DNA of 64,000 bases from assembly GCA_949130485.1 (NCBI GenBank), contig OX422183.1, positions 10,824,543 through 10,888,542 on the forward strand. The letters run 5' to 3'. Shown one piece after another: positions 21,521 through 34,013 of this stretch (position 1 is its first letter; the number at the start of each line of letters is the position of its first letter). The DNA comes from Agelas oroides (lineage: Eukaryota > Porifera > Demospongiae > Agelasida > Agelasidae). Below the pieces are notes generated by a model. That model saw only the letters and a program-made list of their open reading frames with translations. It made no database searches and had not been told where the DNA came from. The position numbers and the translations under genes are program-made.

Positions 21521-22200
21521 TACTCATAGAGACGTTTAGCCGCCACACGGATGGCGTGAAACTTTGTGACTTTAACAACAGCCCAGCCTCCTCTCCCCAG
21601 CTCTTCATCTGTGAATAAAATCTCACCACTCATGAAGGATCACCTTCTGTCTCCCTGAATTCCTGCTTGACTTATTCGGCTCTTCTTTCTGCTTCCTCTG
21701 CTCTATGTGCAGCCTTTTGCACCCATCATTGGAGAAGTTTTATTTGGATGTTGGCCTCTTGCATCTTTTGCTGGTTCTCTTTTGTACTTTGTTCAACAAT
21801 GGTGACCCTTTTCTGCGGTTCTTGCAGAGCTCCCTCATAGGTTCTTTTCTCAGCTTGTGTCGTTTGGAAGGTATGTTCTGCTGCATTAACTGCATTTGGA
21901 GAGTGCATTTGATTTTTGTTCTGCCTTCTGCAGCATGGACCCTCTGCTCTTAGACTTGCTTCTGTGCTTGCAATTTTTGGAGAGCATTTTGAGAAACTAT
22001 AGGTGCCATCCCAGCTTGACACACTCTGGCTTCAATGGCAGCAACTCACTTCTGCACACACTTCTCCCCTTCTCAGCAAATTTTTTGCTGCTTCTTCCCT
22101 TTTACCACTAGTGTTCAGCTGACCCCAGCTTCTTCTTGTCATGCAGCTACATCCAATGTTGTGTACACAATAAACCCTACTCTCACTCCCAGTTTAAGAC
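21521..22200 (-). pseudogene. TKL-type kinase pseudogene, coiled-coil and glycine-loop part
   Basis: On the - strand the region encodes a Gln/Glu/Lys-rich coiled coil (ASLRAEG, QTTQAEKRTYEGALQE, NQQKMQEANIQIKLL, then AAHRAEEAERRAE), followed by QEFRETEGDPS and, in another frame, TDEELGRGGWAVVKVTKF and RVAAKRLYE, a kinase glycine loop and VAIK-type lysine. Stops and frameshifts break it, and the chain ends abruptly at about 21521. I associate this coiled-coil plus GRGGW kinase type with sponge genomes (recall, not a search). Confidence 0.7.
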
Positions 22201-22339
22201 CCACACTAGAAGCATAGTTATGAGACGCTATAATGGTGTATTGATGATGAGTTTGGTATGTACACGCTTCAGCGTGTGTGCATTTGTATCTGGTATGCAT
22301 ATAATTATGCGTGTATGCATATGTGTATACACGTCAATC

Positions 22340-22450
22340 AGTTTGGCATGTGTAAATGAGCAATGTGTGGACCGCATCTCCATGATAAAATGTAGGCCTG
22401 GTTGTTGTCACCTACTGCATGCACAATATTTTGGCCAATACCAGGCGACG
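22340..22450 (+). repeat. Dispersed short repeat (CCGCATCTCC...CCAATACCAGGC family)
   Basis: Shares CGCATCTCC, AGGCCT.., GTCACC.ACTGC and GGCCAATACCAGG with about 51350-51435 and 56020-56100. The GCAGTGGGTGACTTT-type complement occurs near 46440, 56740 and 58930. Confidence 0.55.
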
Positions 22451-22785
22451 TGTGTGGGTAGCTATGCAAAAGTAATGAACTTTGCAAAATAGGATGGCTG
22501 CTGTACATACTTTCAGAATTACTTCCTCTTACAATATTTTTTGTGTTGGTGATACACGGTTTTTGACATCTGAGTTTCACATCAGGTGTCATGAATGGCT
22601 TTGTTTTCTTTGCTCAAGTAATATAATCATTACACATCACTGCCTATGAATCCATTTGGTTTCCAAGGCTGGATGGTGAGAACACACAATGCTGATGATA
22701 TTCAGTACTTAAGCTCGTGTCTTCACTGTCACAGCAACGACACGAGCTTAAGCCCTACTCTTGTCTTCGGATTTCCCGGGTGTTC

Positions 22786-23509
22786 TTAAGGTTACGGGTA
22801 CAAGTTCATGAATAAAATTAGTATGTCAAAAACTTGCCTGTATAACTTTTCCTACATAAAAGCTACTGGATATTTACAACAGCCAGTCACTACAGAGGGC
22901 ATTCAGCTATAGTTCAGCATAGTACTAACTTCGCTACGGTACACAGTCGAGTGACAGCAGGCGGCTGCTCGGTGGAGTACGAGTACAAATTTCTACGTCA
23001 GTTCGCTCGCGTTGTTGCACACAGAATGCCGTATACCAGCGTTTTATCTATTTGTACGACATCGCTGCAGGGCCACACGAAGCGTTTTTGAAAGAAAAAT
23101 TTTCCAGTTCGCCGTAGTTTGTTTTCGAAGTCTCTCGGTACCGGTTTTTCGAGTATTCAGTAGCCTTTCAGCCACTGACGCTCAGTTCTGTTCCGAGATA
23201 TGAGCAAAAACGCTTTGTGTGGCCCTGCAGTGAGTTGCTCTGGCTCTGTTTAAGCCATAAATAGCAGCTAGTTCCTCCTACTGTCGTAGTAAACTGACGT
23301 AGAAGTTTGTACTCGTAATCCACCGAGCAGCCGCCTAGTGTCACTTGACTGCGTACTGTGGCAAAGTTAGTATTATGCTGAACTGTGGCCGAATGCACTC
23401 TGTAGCAACTGGTTGTTGTAAAAATCCGGTAGCTTTTTTGTAGGAAAAGTTATACAGGCAAGTTTTTGACATACTAATTTTATTCATGAACATGTACCTG
23501 TAACCTTAA
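22786..23509. mobile_element. Long inverted-repeat (foldback) element upstream of gene B
   Basis: Left arm from TTAAGGTTACGGGTACAAG (22786) and right arm ending at 23509 pair around a centre at 23147.5; CTGCAGGGCCACAC at 23065 and its complement ending at 23230 fit the same axis. Arms are about 300 bp with roughly 10% mismatches and a 100-bp spacer. No protein frame. It ends next to the conserved promoter block of gene B. Confidence 0.85.
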
Positions 23510-23510
23510 A

Positions 23511-24017
23511 AGAAATAATCATTGGCTAGATCAAATCGCGCGCCAGTTGTAAACTTGTTCTCATACCGCTCGCCTAGGAACAAGACTACCGGTACACGCG
23601 CGCGCCGTAAACCACAAAAAAAAAAAAAATTACGCACGTGGTTAATAAATTTGGGGCGTAAAAGAAGTACAACTACATGAACAGAATGGCCAAGCAGGCT
23701 GTTCTCATCTACCGCCCGCACAGATTTTCTGATAGTTCCACCTCTCAAAACACAATACAATTATTTATGTACCGCTTCCGCACTGAATATTGTTACAGAA
23801 ACTTTCACATAGCATGCAGCTGAATATTGTTACAGAAACTTTCACATAGCATGCAGCTGAATATTGTTACAGAAACTTTCACAGTAGCAACTTGGCTTGT
23901 CTTTGTGCTTCGCCCGCCCACACTGTTTATCACCAGGATGAGAAACAGGGTATTTCCCTGCTATGGCCTACAAGGAACTACTTGAATTGCAAGATTCGAG
24001 CGTGGATACAGGTAGCA
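23511..24017 (+). promoter_or_regulatory. Gene B upstream region, conserved with gene C
   Basis: Shares with 42366-42573, in the same order: ATTGG (reverse CCAAT box), CGCGCGCC, GACTAC, and TTACGCACGTG followed by TTAATAAATTT (about 23630-23654 here, 42462-42482 in C). CACGTG is a canonical E-box. The block was copied with the gene and is better kept than most intron sequence. Here the tandem repeat 23783-23882 separates the block from the ATG. Confidence 0.65.
23783..23882 (+). repeat. 37-bp tandem repeat in the gene B leader region
   Basis: The unit starting CTGAATATTGTTACAGAAAC begins at 23783, 23820 and 23857; units are almost identical, and the last is cut short. It is missing upstream of gene C. 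Confidence 0.93.
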
Positions 24018-24096
24018 ATGGGTGGAAGCAGCCGTTATCATTATGCGATTGCAGCGCTCGTGCTTGTCTGTTTACTTCGGAAAGTCGAAGCTCAAA
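24018..24096 (+). other. Gene B signal-peptide exon
   Basis: Start MGGSSRYHY, then hydrophobic [11 protein letters not shown] and RKVEAQ, a typical cleavable signal peptide; phase-1 donor AAAGTGAGT. The gene C exon 42574-42652 is the same length and nearly the same sequence, which supports this start. Confidence 0.9.
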
Positions 24097-27000
24097 GTGA
24101 GTGTCGATGTATTCGGGTGATGTGTGTAGCTGCTGAAGCAGCTGCTAGTTTGTGTAGCGCTGTCTACTACGCATACTGCTGCATACAACTTTCTGTTCTT
24201 TACATAATATTATTGGGCTGCAAAGGCAATTCAACGCTTAGGCAAATTAGAACAAGCTATATAGTCTACAACTACGATCTCTGCAGAACTAATGTCTAAT
24301 TACAGAAATGTGATGATGCTCTAGCAGCTACTGGTAATGCTACTAACTATTGAAAGAAGACCTGTTATACGTTGAAATTTTCCCGGGAATGTTGCGAAAG
24401 CTGGGATTTGCTAGGTTCAAAGTTCAAAGTTCATATGCATTGCTGTGAGGATAAAGATACAGAATGAACAAGTTTAACAAACAGTAGAACAATTTTTAAG
24501 AAGAGAGTTGACAATGATGCAGAGATGAAACAAGTGATGCAAGGTTCCAAACGCTCTGACTGTCATCTAATATGTTTGTATTGATTGTTCAGATGAACGG
24601 AGTTTAGGTTGTCAAGGTTTATGGTATTTTACATTTGCATAGTGGGCAGACACGATCACCAAAGACTGGGTGGCACTTTGCAAAGCTGATAGTGCGGTAT
24701 GTGCAAGCGTACCGGTGTACTAAGGCGAGTGGTGCATGATTGAAATTTTTATCCACTGTAAAATACCTATCACTGAGTAACGCAGAAATGATTCATTCGG
24801 CTATATACAGTGTGCTTGTGTAAAGTAGTCAACAGCTCGTATGTTGCTCAGTAGACTGATTTTTGTTTGTTTGTTTTTGTTTCTTGGCATGTGCCTTTGT
24901 ATAATACCTTCCTGAGCAGGACTCAGCAACTGCCTCTGTAGAGCACTATCCATGCAGTTTTTCTCGCCAAGGGGCATGGCATTTGTTATCACTTTGAAAA
25001 GCTATGAATAATTATTACTACATAGAACATCAATTTGTACTACAATGGTGCACCTAGGTAGACATGACTGTTAGATGCTACATACATTTGACGAAATATA
25101 TGTTGAATGGCCAGGTAGGACATCCATTGAGTGAGAATGAGGTGTTTCATTAACTAAAAGTGCAAGGCTTCCTGCAAAGTGATCTACCAGGACTAACACT
25201 TTGTGTCTTGCCATACAGGCCTTCCTCCTTTTCCTTACCTAACACATTTGTTTGATTTCAGTGACATTTTGCCCTCAAATGGCCTTAGAATTGATCTCAG
25301 GGTATGAAATTCTCAAAAAATTTTCTTGAGGACATGCCCCCAGGTCCTTGTAGTGTTGTGTGTAATGTGTGCACCCTCACATCAGGCCATTCTTGTTTGT
25401 GTGTCCTGACCACTCAAATACTGCTTGCTCTGACCCTGAGTTTTATGGATTCAAAGTAGTGTCCTTCCCTGGGAAGGAGGGAAAAAGAGCCTGCATGGTA
25501 CACACTGTTTGTGCAGGTTACTCTAGTAACACATCCACATTGAATTGTTATACATACACACACTGCACATGCATATACATTCACTGCAGAAGATTAAACC
25601 TGCATGTATATATGAGTGGTTGCATGGTACCAGTCACCCTTTTCCCCCCTTTTTCGTTGAGTTACAGTTTTTAGTGTGTTGGAGCAGATTTTGCCAGAGT
25701 TCCCAAATTCCATGAAATCCAGGCATGTATGAACAGTGTGCACACACAAGAGCCTGGGAATGAGGCTATGCAGGGCTACGTATTATGAAGTGCAATCAAA
25801 AGTGACATTAATTGCTTTGATGGTAACAGTCTGCATTGTCTTGTTTAAGGTGATCAGTGAACTTCAAAGGGATTATTCACATGCCATAGTATTTAATGGA
25901 CAAACATGATGCAATAATACATGTTGATGTGACATGTTATGTATGTTGTGTGTCATGTTATATATGTGCACAATTCACATCTCCATGCTGCATGATTACT
26001 TGCCTTGCACTAGGGCACTGGCAATTATGTGAGGCCACTCTTACAGTTCTGTGTGAAAAAGTGCAAATGGCAAGTTTCATATGTGACAGTTTTACTGAAA
26101 ATCTGCCAGAGTGCAGGTCAACAGTGAACAGTGCTCCCTGAAATCCTCTTCTCTCTTTTCAGCTGAGTTGTCTAATGGCTGCCTGCAGTATGTAAACATA
26201 TTTAATCTTCTTGTGCCACTCGTGCAGTCACCTGTGCATTTCTATATCTTGTAGCTAGTTACCATGTCCCTCCCTCCAACATACACACACACACACACTA
26301 TACACACAATACACACACAGGTATTGTTATGAGAGCAAGACCTCAAAACCTGAATGTGTTTCAAGGACGTAACATTGAGTTCTACTGCTACTGCACACCG
26401 GGGTTAGTGACACATAACATGATACACAGAACAGATGCCTATCTTGAATGATTCCTGCTTTATATGTGGTTCTTCTCGCCCCTTGTATTGCACTAACACT
26501 ACTCGATAGGTGCCTTTTTAGATAGCTATGTAATTCTCACCTGTAGATTTAAACCCGCACCTGGATATGTGCAAATCAAGTTTATTATTCAAAACTCCTG
26601 CCTAGTTTAATAGTGTCTATTAGATTTGTGGAGACACAATCTGAAAAGGAGCCATTTTTCAGGGAGATGTGGCTCATTGATGTGAGAAGATAATGCCCAT
26701 TTGAATCCTTTATGGAAATGCAGTAAATATGTATTAGTTATAACAATTTTATGGAATGTTCTAATTATTGGAACGCAAATCTTTAATCCGCTCCAATTCA
26801 TTGAGTGAATGAATTTATGAAATAAATAACCGTTATAATTGACCGAACAGGCAAGTTCTAGCTACTCAGCTTTATTTTCTCTTGCTATAATGTCTCTCGC
26901 TCATACTACCAACTTCTTCCCATGGAGCGTTACGTAGCACCGGGGAATCTCCAATCTGCCTTGAATGACAGGGGGGAGCGCCGTTGCCTTCCAGTCACTT

Positions 27001-30000
27001 TGCATTCAATTTCTCCTCCGTGAGTCAGAGTAATCGGCTGAATTCTCTAGGTAGATGGCCAACAGTGGTATTGTTGTTATCAATGCTGCGTATAATGGTC
27101 ACGGCGAATCTGTCGGTCAGCCAGTGCCACGTTTCACAGCTGGCGACGATCTTGGTAGAGAAGATACCCAAGAGAGACTTCTGTGTTTTTTGAGGCGTTA
27201 ATATCATTCATGTCGCTTTTTTCAGTAGCTGTTCAACTGCTTTTGACTTGTGAAAAACTGCTCTAATTTATTTGCTAATACAATTATTTTTGGCCGTTCC
27301 ATAAATTAGAGCGAATGCGGTAATACATATTTACTTCATTTCCTTAAAGGCTTCAAATGGGTATTATCTTTTCAGACATTCATGAATTATTGTATGAGGA
27401 CTTTATCTTAGATACAGAGTAAGCTAATGTGGGTGCATTTTGGGGAGTAAAAAAAAGAGTGATTGAACTGTATGTGCTGTATTATCCTATCCTGTGAGTG
27501 TCCATCTCAGACTAGTGTCCACCCCAATTTTGTGATTTTTTTTGCTAAGCACTCTGTGCAACTTACAACCATGTACAATAATACGTAAACTGCATTCGTG
27601 TGAAACAGTGGCCTTGGTCATCAATAGTATTGTTGCTGATCTCACCACTGCAAGAAGCTATGGTGCGTGTCTTTAAAAATGACAAGTTGTGCTTTGGAAA
27701 CCATTTCCGCTACTGCACCACCAATCCAGCTCCAGAAGTCTTACAAGAAGCTTCTCTTTATTCTCAGTAAAGTATGTGCGTATGTATGAGGCCTTACGTG
27801 TCTTTGGAAGAAGCTGGGTTGGGAAAAACCATCTTCATGAAAAAGCCTTCTGATTCTCTGAAGAGAAGCCCTTCCAATTTGTGGCGAAGCTGCACTGCAA
27901 ATGTATGTTCTGAGCGAAAAGGTCATTTTATATTGATTCAAAATAATTATATTCCACTTATATTATATCAACTCTTAGTTTCCTCTTTTTCTAGTTCGAC
28001 TCGCGTCTCTTCTCTAAAGTGGCTCCACAAAGGTGTGGTGGTTGCCTCCCGGACCACGTGTTCTGGAGCCCCCTTTGCCCATCAACTGTGGAATGTGCAC
28101 TCTGACAATGAGGGTGTGTACACATGCAGGATGGAGCTCAGCAATGGCACCACAGTGGAACGCAATTTCTCACAACCCCTGAATGTCGTGGGTATGTATG
28201 TATCTTCAGATATATCATGTTATATCCTGGAGACATTGGGTCGTATAGAGGGTTTTCATATCATTGGTGCCACATTTTTGTATAATATTTCCACATGCAT
28301 AGTGCCATGTTAGGAGCAAGTGAATAGGAAAGTTGTATGTGAAACTATTCTACAAGCTTGCATTAAGGCAGGGAGCATGTATTGAGGTATGGAGCATGCA
28401 TTTAGCTTCAACTTTTGATGATGTGGAGGGCTAGTAAGGAGTGTTACAAGTTGCAAGAGTGGGGACTTACATCCAAGATGCAAGAAGAAAAGGATTCACG
28501 CAATATAGAATATAACTCACACACCCCCCAAAAGCAGTGGACATCCAATCCAAGTGCATATTTTTAAGTTCCATGATGATGTGGAGGGCTAGTAAGGAGT
28601 GTTACAAGTTGCAAGAGTATGCATCTAATTTACGTGAATAAAACATTTGTTTGCTACAACACGTGAAAAAGTGGTGCTGAATGACAAAACTATAAATGGC
28701 CTCCGTGTTTGCTCCCCTGTTTTCTAATGTAGTATAATGTTATGTGTCGCTCACTAACGTCAAGTAGGTGCTATCTAAACAATAGTATGTTGGATTTTGT
28801 TTTGCATATACCGCAAAACTGTAAGAAGTATATGTGAAAAAAGATTTGGCATACTTAATAGCCAACATCTCTGTCCTTGATCATTGCAAGTGCCTGTATT
28901 CATTTCTTTAAGCTCACATCTGCCTTGAACCCTGATGGTGAAATAAGTGATTCATTTTAAAAAAAGTAGCATTGAACTCTCAAGTCACTGGGAGCACCTC
29001 GGAATGTTGTTTAAACTTGCTCAATACTATAGGTTCAGTGGGCGTAGCCAGGACACGGACGATGCCAGGGCACAGGATGGGCACACTGCATTTCTGAAAA
29101 TCCGTGGGCTACTATGTGAAGCTGTGCAAAAGCAACTAGAGGGGTATGGGGGGATGCTCTCCTAGGAAATTTAGACCCTCTCATGCAGGTCGGTCCAGAG
29201 ACTATTTAGTTGAGACGATTGGCATCACTGAATCGGAAGTGCTTTCATGGCGACCGATGACTTCAGTATGTACATTTGTAGCTATACATGCGTGCAGTGT
29301 AGAGTAAGTTAGCAATCATCGGATGACAGGTATATTCGGACACTCAAACGCGGAGGGAAAACTGCGTAAACATTCGGCGATACCACAAGACTGTAGCTGA
29401 GGTACGTGGTACCTGGTGTACCAAAAATGACGCCCGCGCATTGTTTCCTGTTGGCGCTAGAAGCGATAAAATGGCCGTCCGAAAAACATCAATATTCGGA
29501 AAAGTGTATGTATTTTCAGACACTGTTGTTTGTGCCTTCTCTGAAGCTGCTTTTGGAGAGATTTTAGCATCGATACGATGCCCCAAGACCTCCCCAATTC
29601 GCAATATATTTTGGTAGCGGTAGCTACTTTGAACACTCAGGGGCGCAGCTGAACATGGACCAGTCCGATTCGATCGATATCGGACGGTGAAATTTGTCAT
29701 TTCTTGCTGTGTTGTCTCCAAACAAGTTGAAGTCTCCACCATATTAGCATCAGTAGAATCTACAGGCTCTTGGCTACATGCTGGTACTTGTCCGGAGTTT
29801 GTGCGTTGAGTAGTTCTCGAGATATAAATATATTTCATGTTTCTTTCCATAAACTACGCTGGTTGATTTATGAATTATGTGCAGCATAAATAGGTGAGTT
29901 CAAACGATATCGTGCAATATCTCGAGAACTACTTAACGCACAAACACCGGACAAGTACCAGCATGTAGCCAAGAGCCTGTAGATTCTACTGATGCTAATA

Positions 30001-33000
30001 TGGTGGAGACTTCAACTTGTTTGGAGACAACACAGCAAGAAATGACAAATTTCACCGTCCGATATCGATCGAATCGGACTGGTCCATGTTCAGCTGCGCC
30101 CCTGAGTGTTCAAAGCAGCTACCGCTACCAACATATATTGCGAATTGGGGAGGTCTTGGGGCATCGTATCGATGCTAAAACTCTCCAAAAGCAGCTTCAG
30201 AGAAGGCACAAACAACAGTGTCTGAAAATACATACACTTTTCCGAATATTGATGTTTTTCGGACGGCCATTTTATCGCTTCTAGCGCCAACAGGAAACAA
30301 TGCGCGGGCGTCATTTTTGGTACACCAGGTACCACGTACCTCAGCTACAGTCTTGTGGTATCGCCGAATGTTTACGCAGTTTTCCCTCCGCGTTTGAGTG
30401 TCCGAATATACCTGTCATCCGATGATTGCTAACTTACTCTAGATGGCTGCAAACTTGCGAATGGCGAGATGAAGAGAGTGCAGAAGACTGCGTAACACTC
30501 TACATTATACCCTATAATGTTCCATTTTTGAGACTTTTTAAGGACTTTTAGCCACCCGATTGGCGATTGATATAACAGTACAATTGCCGCAGATTATTGA
30601 TAGGCACACTGCACTGGTGGGGCACAGTCCCTAGTTGCAGGGGCACGTGCCCCAGGGTGCCCCAGCTTGGCTACGCCACTGACTAGGTTTATGCCTCTCT
30701 AGAAATATGCCTAGAAACCTAAAAAAAGAACATAGTTTATCACTGATAGTACTGACTAGAGATGGTTTATATATAAATTTTGAAAAGGTGTACAGTGGAA
30801 CCTCTCTTAAGACACCTCTGAAATAAGGGCACCTGGTTAATCGGGACACTTGACTGAGTCCCAACTTTGGACACCTCACTAATCAGAAGACAATTATTTT
30901 GGTCCCAAAGGTGTCCGTATTAAAGAGGCTGCACTGTATATGCTGCTATAATTGTATACACTGAATGTACAGATATAATGTTGTAGAGAGCATGCATTAC
31001 GTCATACTCCAGAAACAGTATGCCATACCGCCATCTTGAGTGATAAAACAGGCAGACTTCTCTACATATAGAGAGTTGCGATGACTGGAGGATTGTTAGG
31101 GCTGTTAATTGTAGCTCAGTGGTCAGAACTCAAGTTAGGAACCCTATTATTCTTGGTGAGTGCTGGTTTCTACCTTCATCTTATGTGCCTCCTACATATC
31201 ATCAATGTGTGTTTATTTCCAACTAAGGGCAGAGTGCTCTTAGGCTAACAAAAATGGCTGGTTCGTTACATACAGTGTAGGGTGTTCTGGTTCAGTCTCT
31301 AGCTCCTCCTTCTTCCCCCATAGATCCTGCCAGTATTCAAGCTCCAGCACAGCAGTATGCACTCCTCCACTCCAACACCACCCTCAACTGTACGACCACC
31401 AGTGAAACCTCCATGATATTCATCACGTGGATAAGAAATGCCACAAATCCTGTCAGCAATCAGATCATAAACGTTGAGCTCATTCACGAGGGAAACTATA
31501 TGTGTGAGGTGTTTCTAGGTCACTTGGGAGGACTTGTCATGAAGAAGAACGTGGGATTCTATGTCATTGGTGAGTGGTGATGTAATGATGCAATGTAATG
31601 GTGGGTTGACAGTGGTTGACTGCTCTTCTCTATCCTCCCTACCTCCTCCTCCCTCCAGTCCCCCCTGCCATCACCTCTCACCCTCCATCCTTCCATGAGA
31701 TCCTGGGTAACCAACCCTTTACACTCACAGTTGAGTTCCAAAGCCGGTTCCATAAAAACACCACCGTGACATGGTACCAAAATGGCAGCACTTTACCCGA
31801 GGGGCGAGTCCAGACCCAGTATAGCAGTGAGCTGGATGGACGAACAATTCTTCAGTTTGATCCTATCACAAGAAATGACAAGGGTGTGTATGGGGTCGTG
31901 GTCAGGAATAGTTTCGGGATCATTCCACTGCGAATGAGGGAGAATGAGACAAGTTTTCAGGTGTCCATTATTGGTGAGTGATGCATTAAAGCGCTAGTGC
32001 AATGAGGAACTTCAGTTTAAGATCACAGGCTCTGCTGTGACTGCATAGAAGTTCTGACATTTAGTAGTGTACACTTTCATCCCAGCCTATTAACCACATC
32101 CTAGCTCCTTTTCATTCTTCAAGGTTCTGGTTCTGACACTACTAGTAATGTGTACTGATCATAGGTGTAGGAAGCAAATTGGAAGTGTAGAGACCACGGA
32201 AAATTAGAATGTCTGATTTTGCCTCGCGTAGTGTGGCGCAGCTTTCGTCTCTTGCAGTAGTGGTCAATACTCATTTGACAAAGTGCATTAGCCTCTACCA
32301 AGGCCATCCCAAGATTACAAGGCTATGTTCCCAGGGAACGAGGCTCAGTAGCTTGAGCTATAAGTAACTTATAGCGGGTTATGAATATTAATATTACGGG
32401 CTAAAAAGTGTAACAGCCAAAGCCGCTACGGTTCCTACACCACTGATCACTGATACAGTGTTTTCCTAGTATATCTTGCTTATCGCATTTTCATCAATTT
32501 TGATTTATCACTTTTGTTTTATCACTGTAAACCCAGCGGCTATAAGTGGCTATAGGTTTTAAAAACTTCTAACCGGTACTTCGAACTTTGGCTGGATCTC
32601 AATTTCCTTCCCTTCAAAGTACAGGACAAATGACCCCTAGCTTGAATCTCACCATCAGGAATAAGTGTTTACCAATTTAAATTTGACTACTTCATAATTG
32701 AGGATTAAATTTCAAGAAAATCACCATGTAAGTTTTATTGTTCATGCTGTAACCCAAACTACCATTGTTAGTGATTTAGGGTCCTGGGAAAGTAATGCAC
32801 TATCTTAGCCATACAAATAATGGGGACATCCTAATACAAAATGGGGGGTTATAATCTAAGCCACCCCCAAATACTTGAAAACCCTACCCAGGTAAGTTAA
32901 TTGGCCAAGTAATGTAGTTCCCTTCAAAGTACAGGACAGATGACCCCTAGCTTGAATCTCACCATCAACAGTGAGTGTAGCTATACCTGTATGCTCCAGG

Positions 33001-33930
33001 AAGTGGTTACCAATTTGTTTTCTAATTTGAGAGCTTCATAATATATGCTGTTTTTAACTCATAATGTACCCTAATACTCACCAGTTTTTTTTATCTCTGC
33101 TCACCAGTCACCACCAAACTGAACTTGCCCGTGTTTCAAACTATATATACACAAAATGTATCATAATTGTCAAAAATGTGAGTGAAAAGAATCCTGACTA
33201 TACAGTACAGGAATTTTATTAGTACCACTCTACTATCTGAGTAAAGCCATAACAAACACTTAGATTTTGACGTAGTACTACCAAAAAAAAAGTTCATTTA
33301 TAATTTCTAATAATTTGTACGAATAAGTCTTTAATAGCCAAACAAATTTAATTGCGTACGTAAATCACCAGATGCTTCAAGAAATGAGGGACATACGAAG
33401 GATTAAATTTCAAGAAAAGCACCATACAAGTTTTATTGCTCATGCTGTAACCCAAACTACCGTTGTTAGTGATTTAGGGTCCTGGGAAAGTAATGTACTA
33501 TCTTAGCCATACAAATAATTAGGGTACATCCTAATACAAAATGGGAGTTTATAATCTAAGCCACCCGCAATTACTTGAAAACCCAACCCAGGTAAGTTAA
33601 TTGGTCAAGTAATGTAGGAAGCTCCTCCAAGTTAGTGATAATGATGTTGTTTTTTTACTGCTGTTGCCTACATATGTTAAAAAAACTGTGATGCCTTGGT
33701 CCGCTGGGAAGAATAGCCCATACGTAGCTAATCAGTGTATAAATATATACCCAAAAAATTCTACACAACAGTTATATTCCTTCATGTTTCTTATTTACAC
33801 ATTGGTGTTGGTGTAGTTAGTGACTAGAAGTTGTGAGTGGAGCTATTAGCCATTAGCAGTGGAAGTAACTTTTTTAGTTTTCTTTCTCCCTTTTCCCGTC
33901 CACCCCCACCCCCACCCACCTCCAACCCAC

Positions 33931-34013
<83 letters not shown>

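Noticed and set aside
27660-27767. Short frame [26 protein letters not shown] resembling an Ig first half
   Set aside because: No donor in a fitting phase and no partner second half; gene B is complete without it.
29344-30284. 168- and 94-codon frames in the palindrome
   Set aside because: Mirror copies of one frame in the two arms; no recognisable domain or splice signals, so not annotated as genes.
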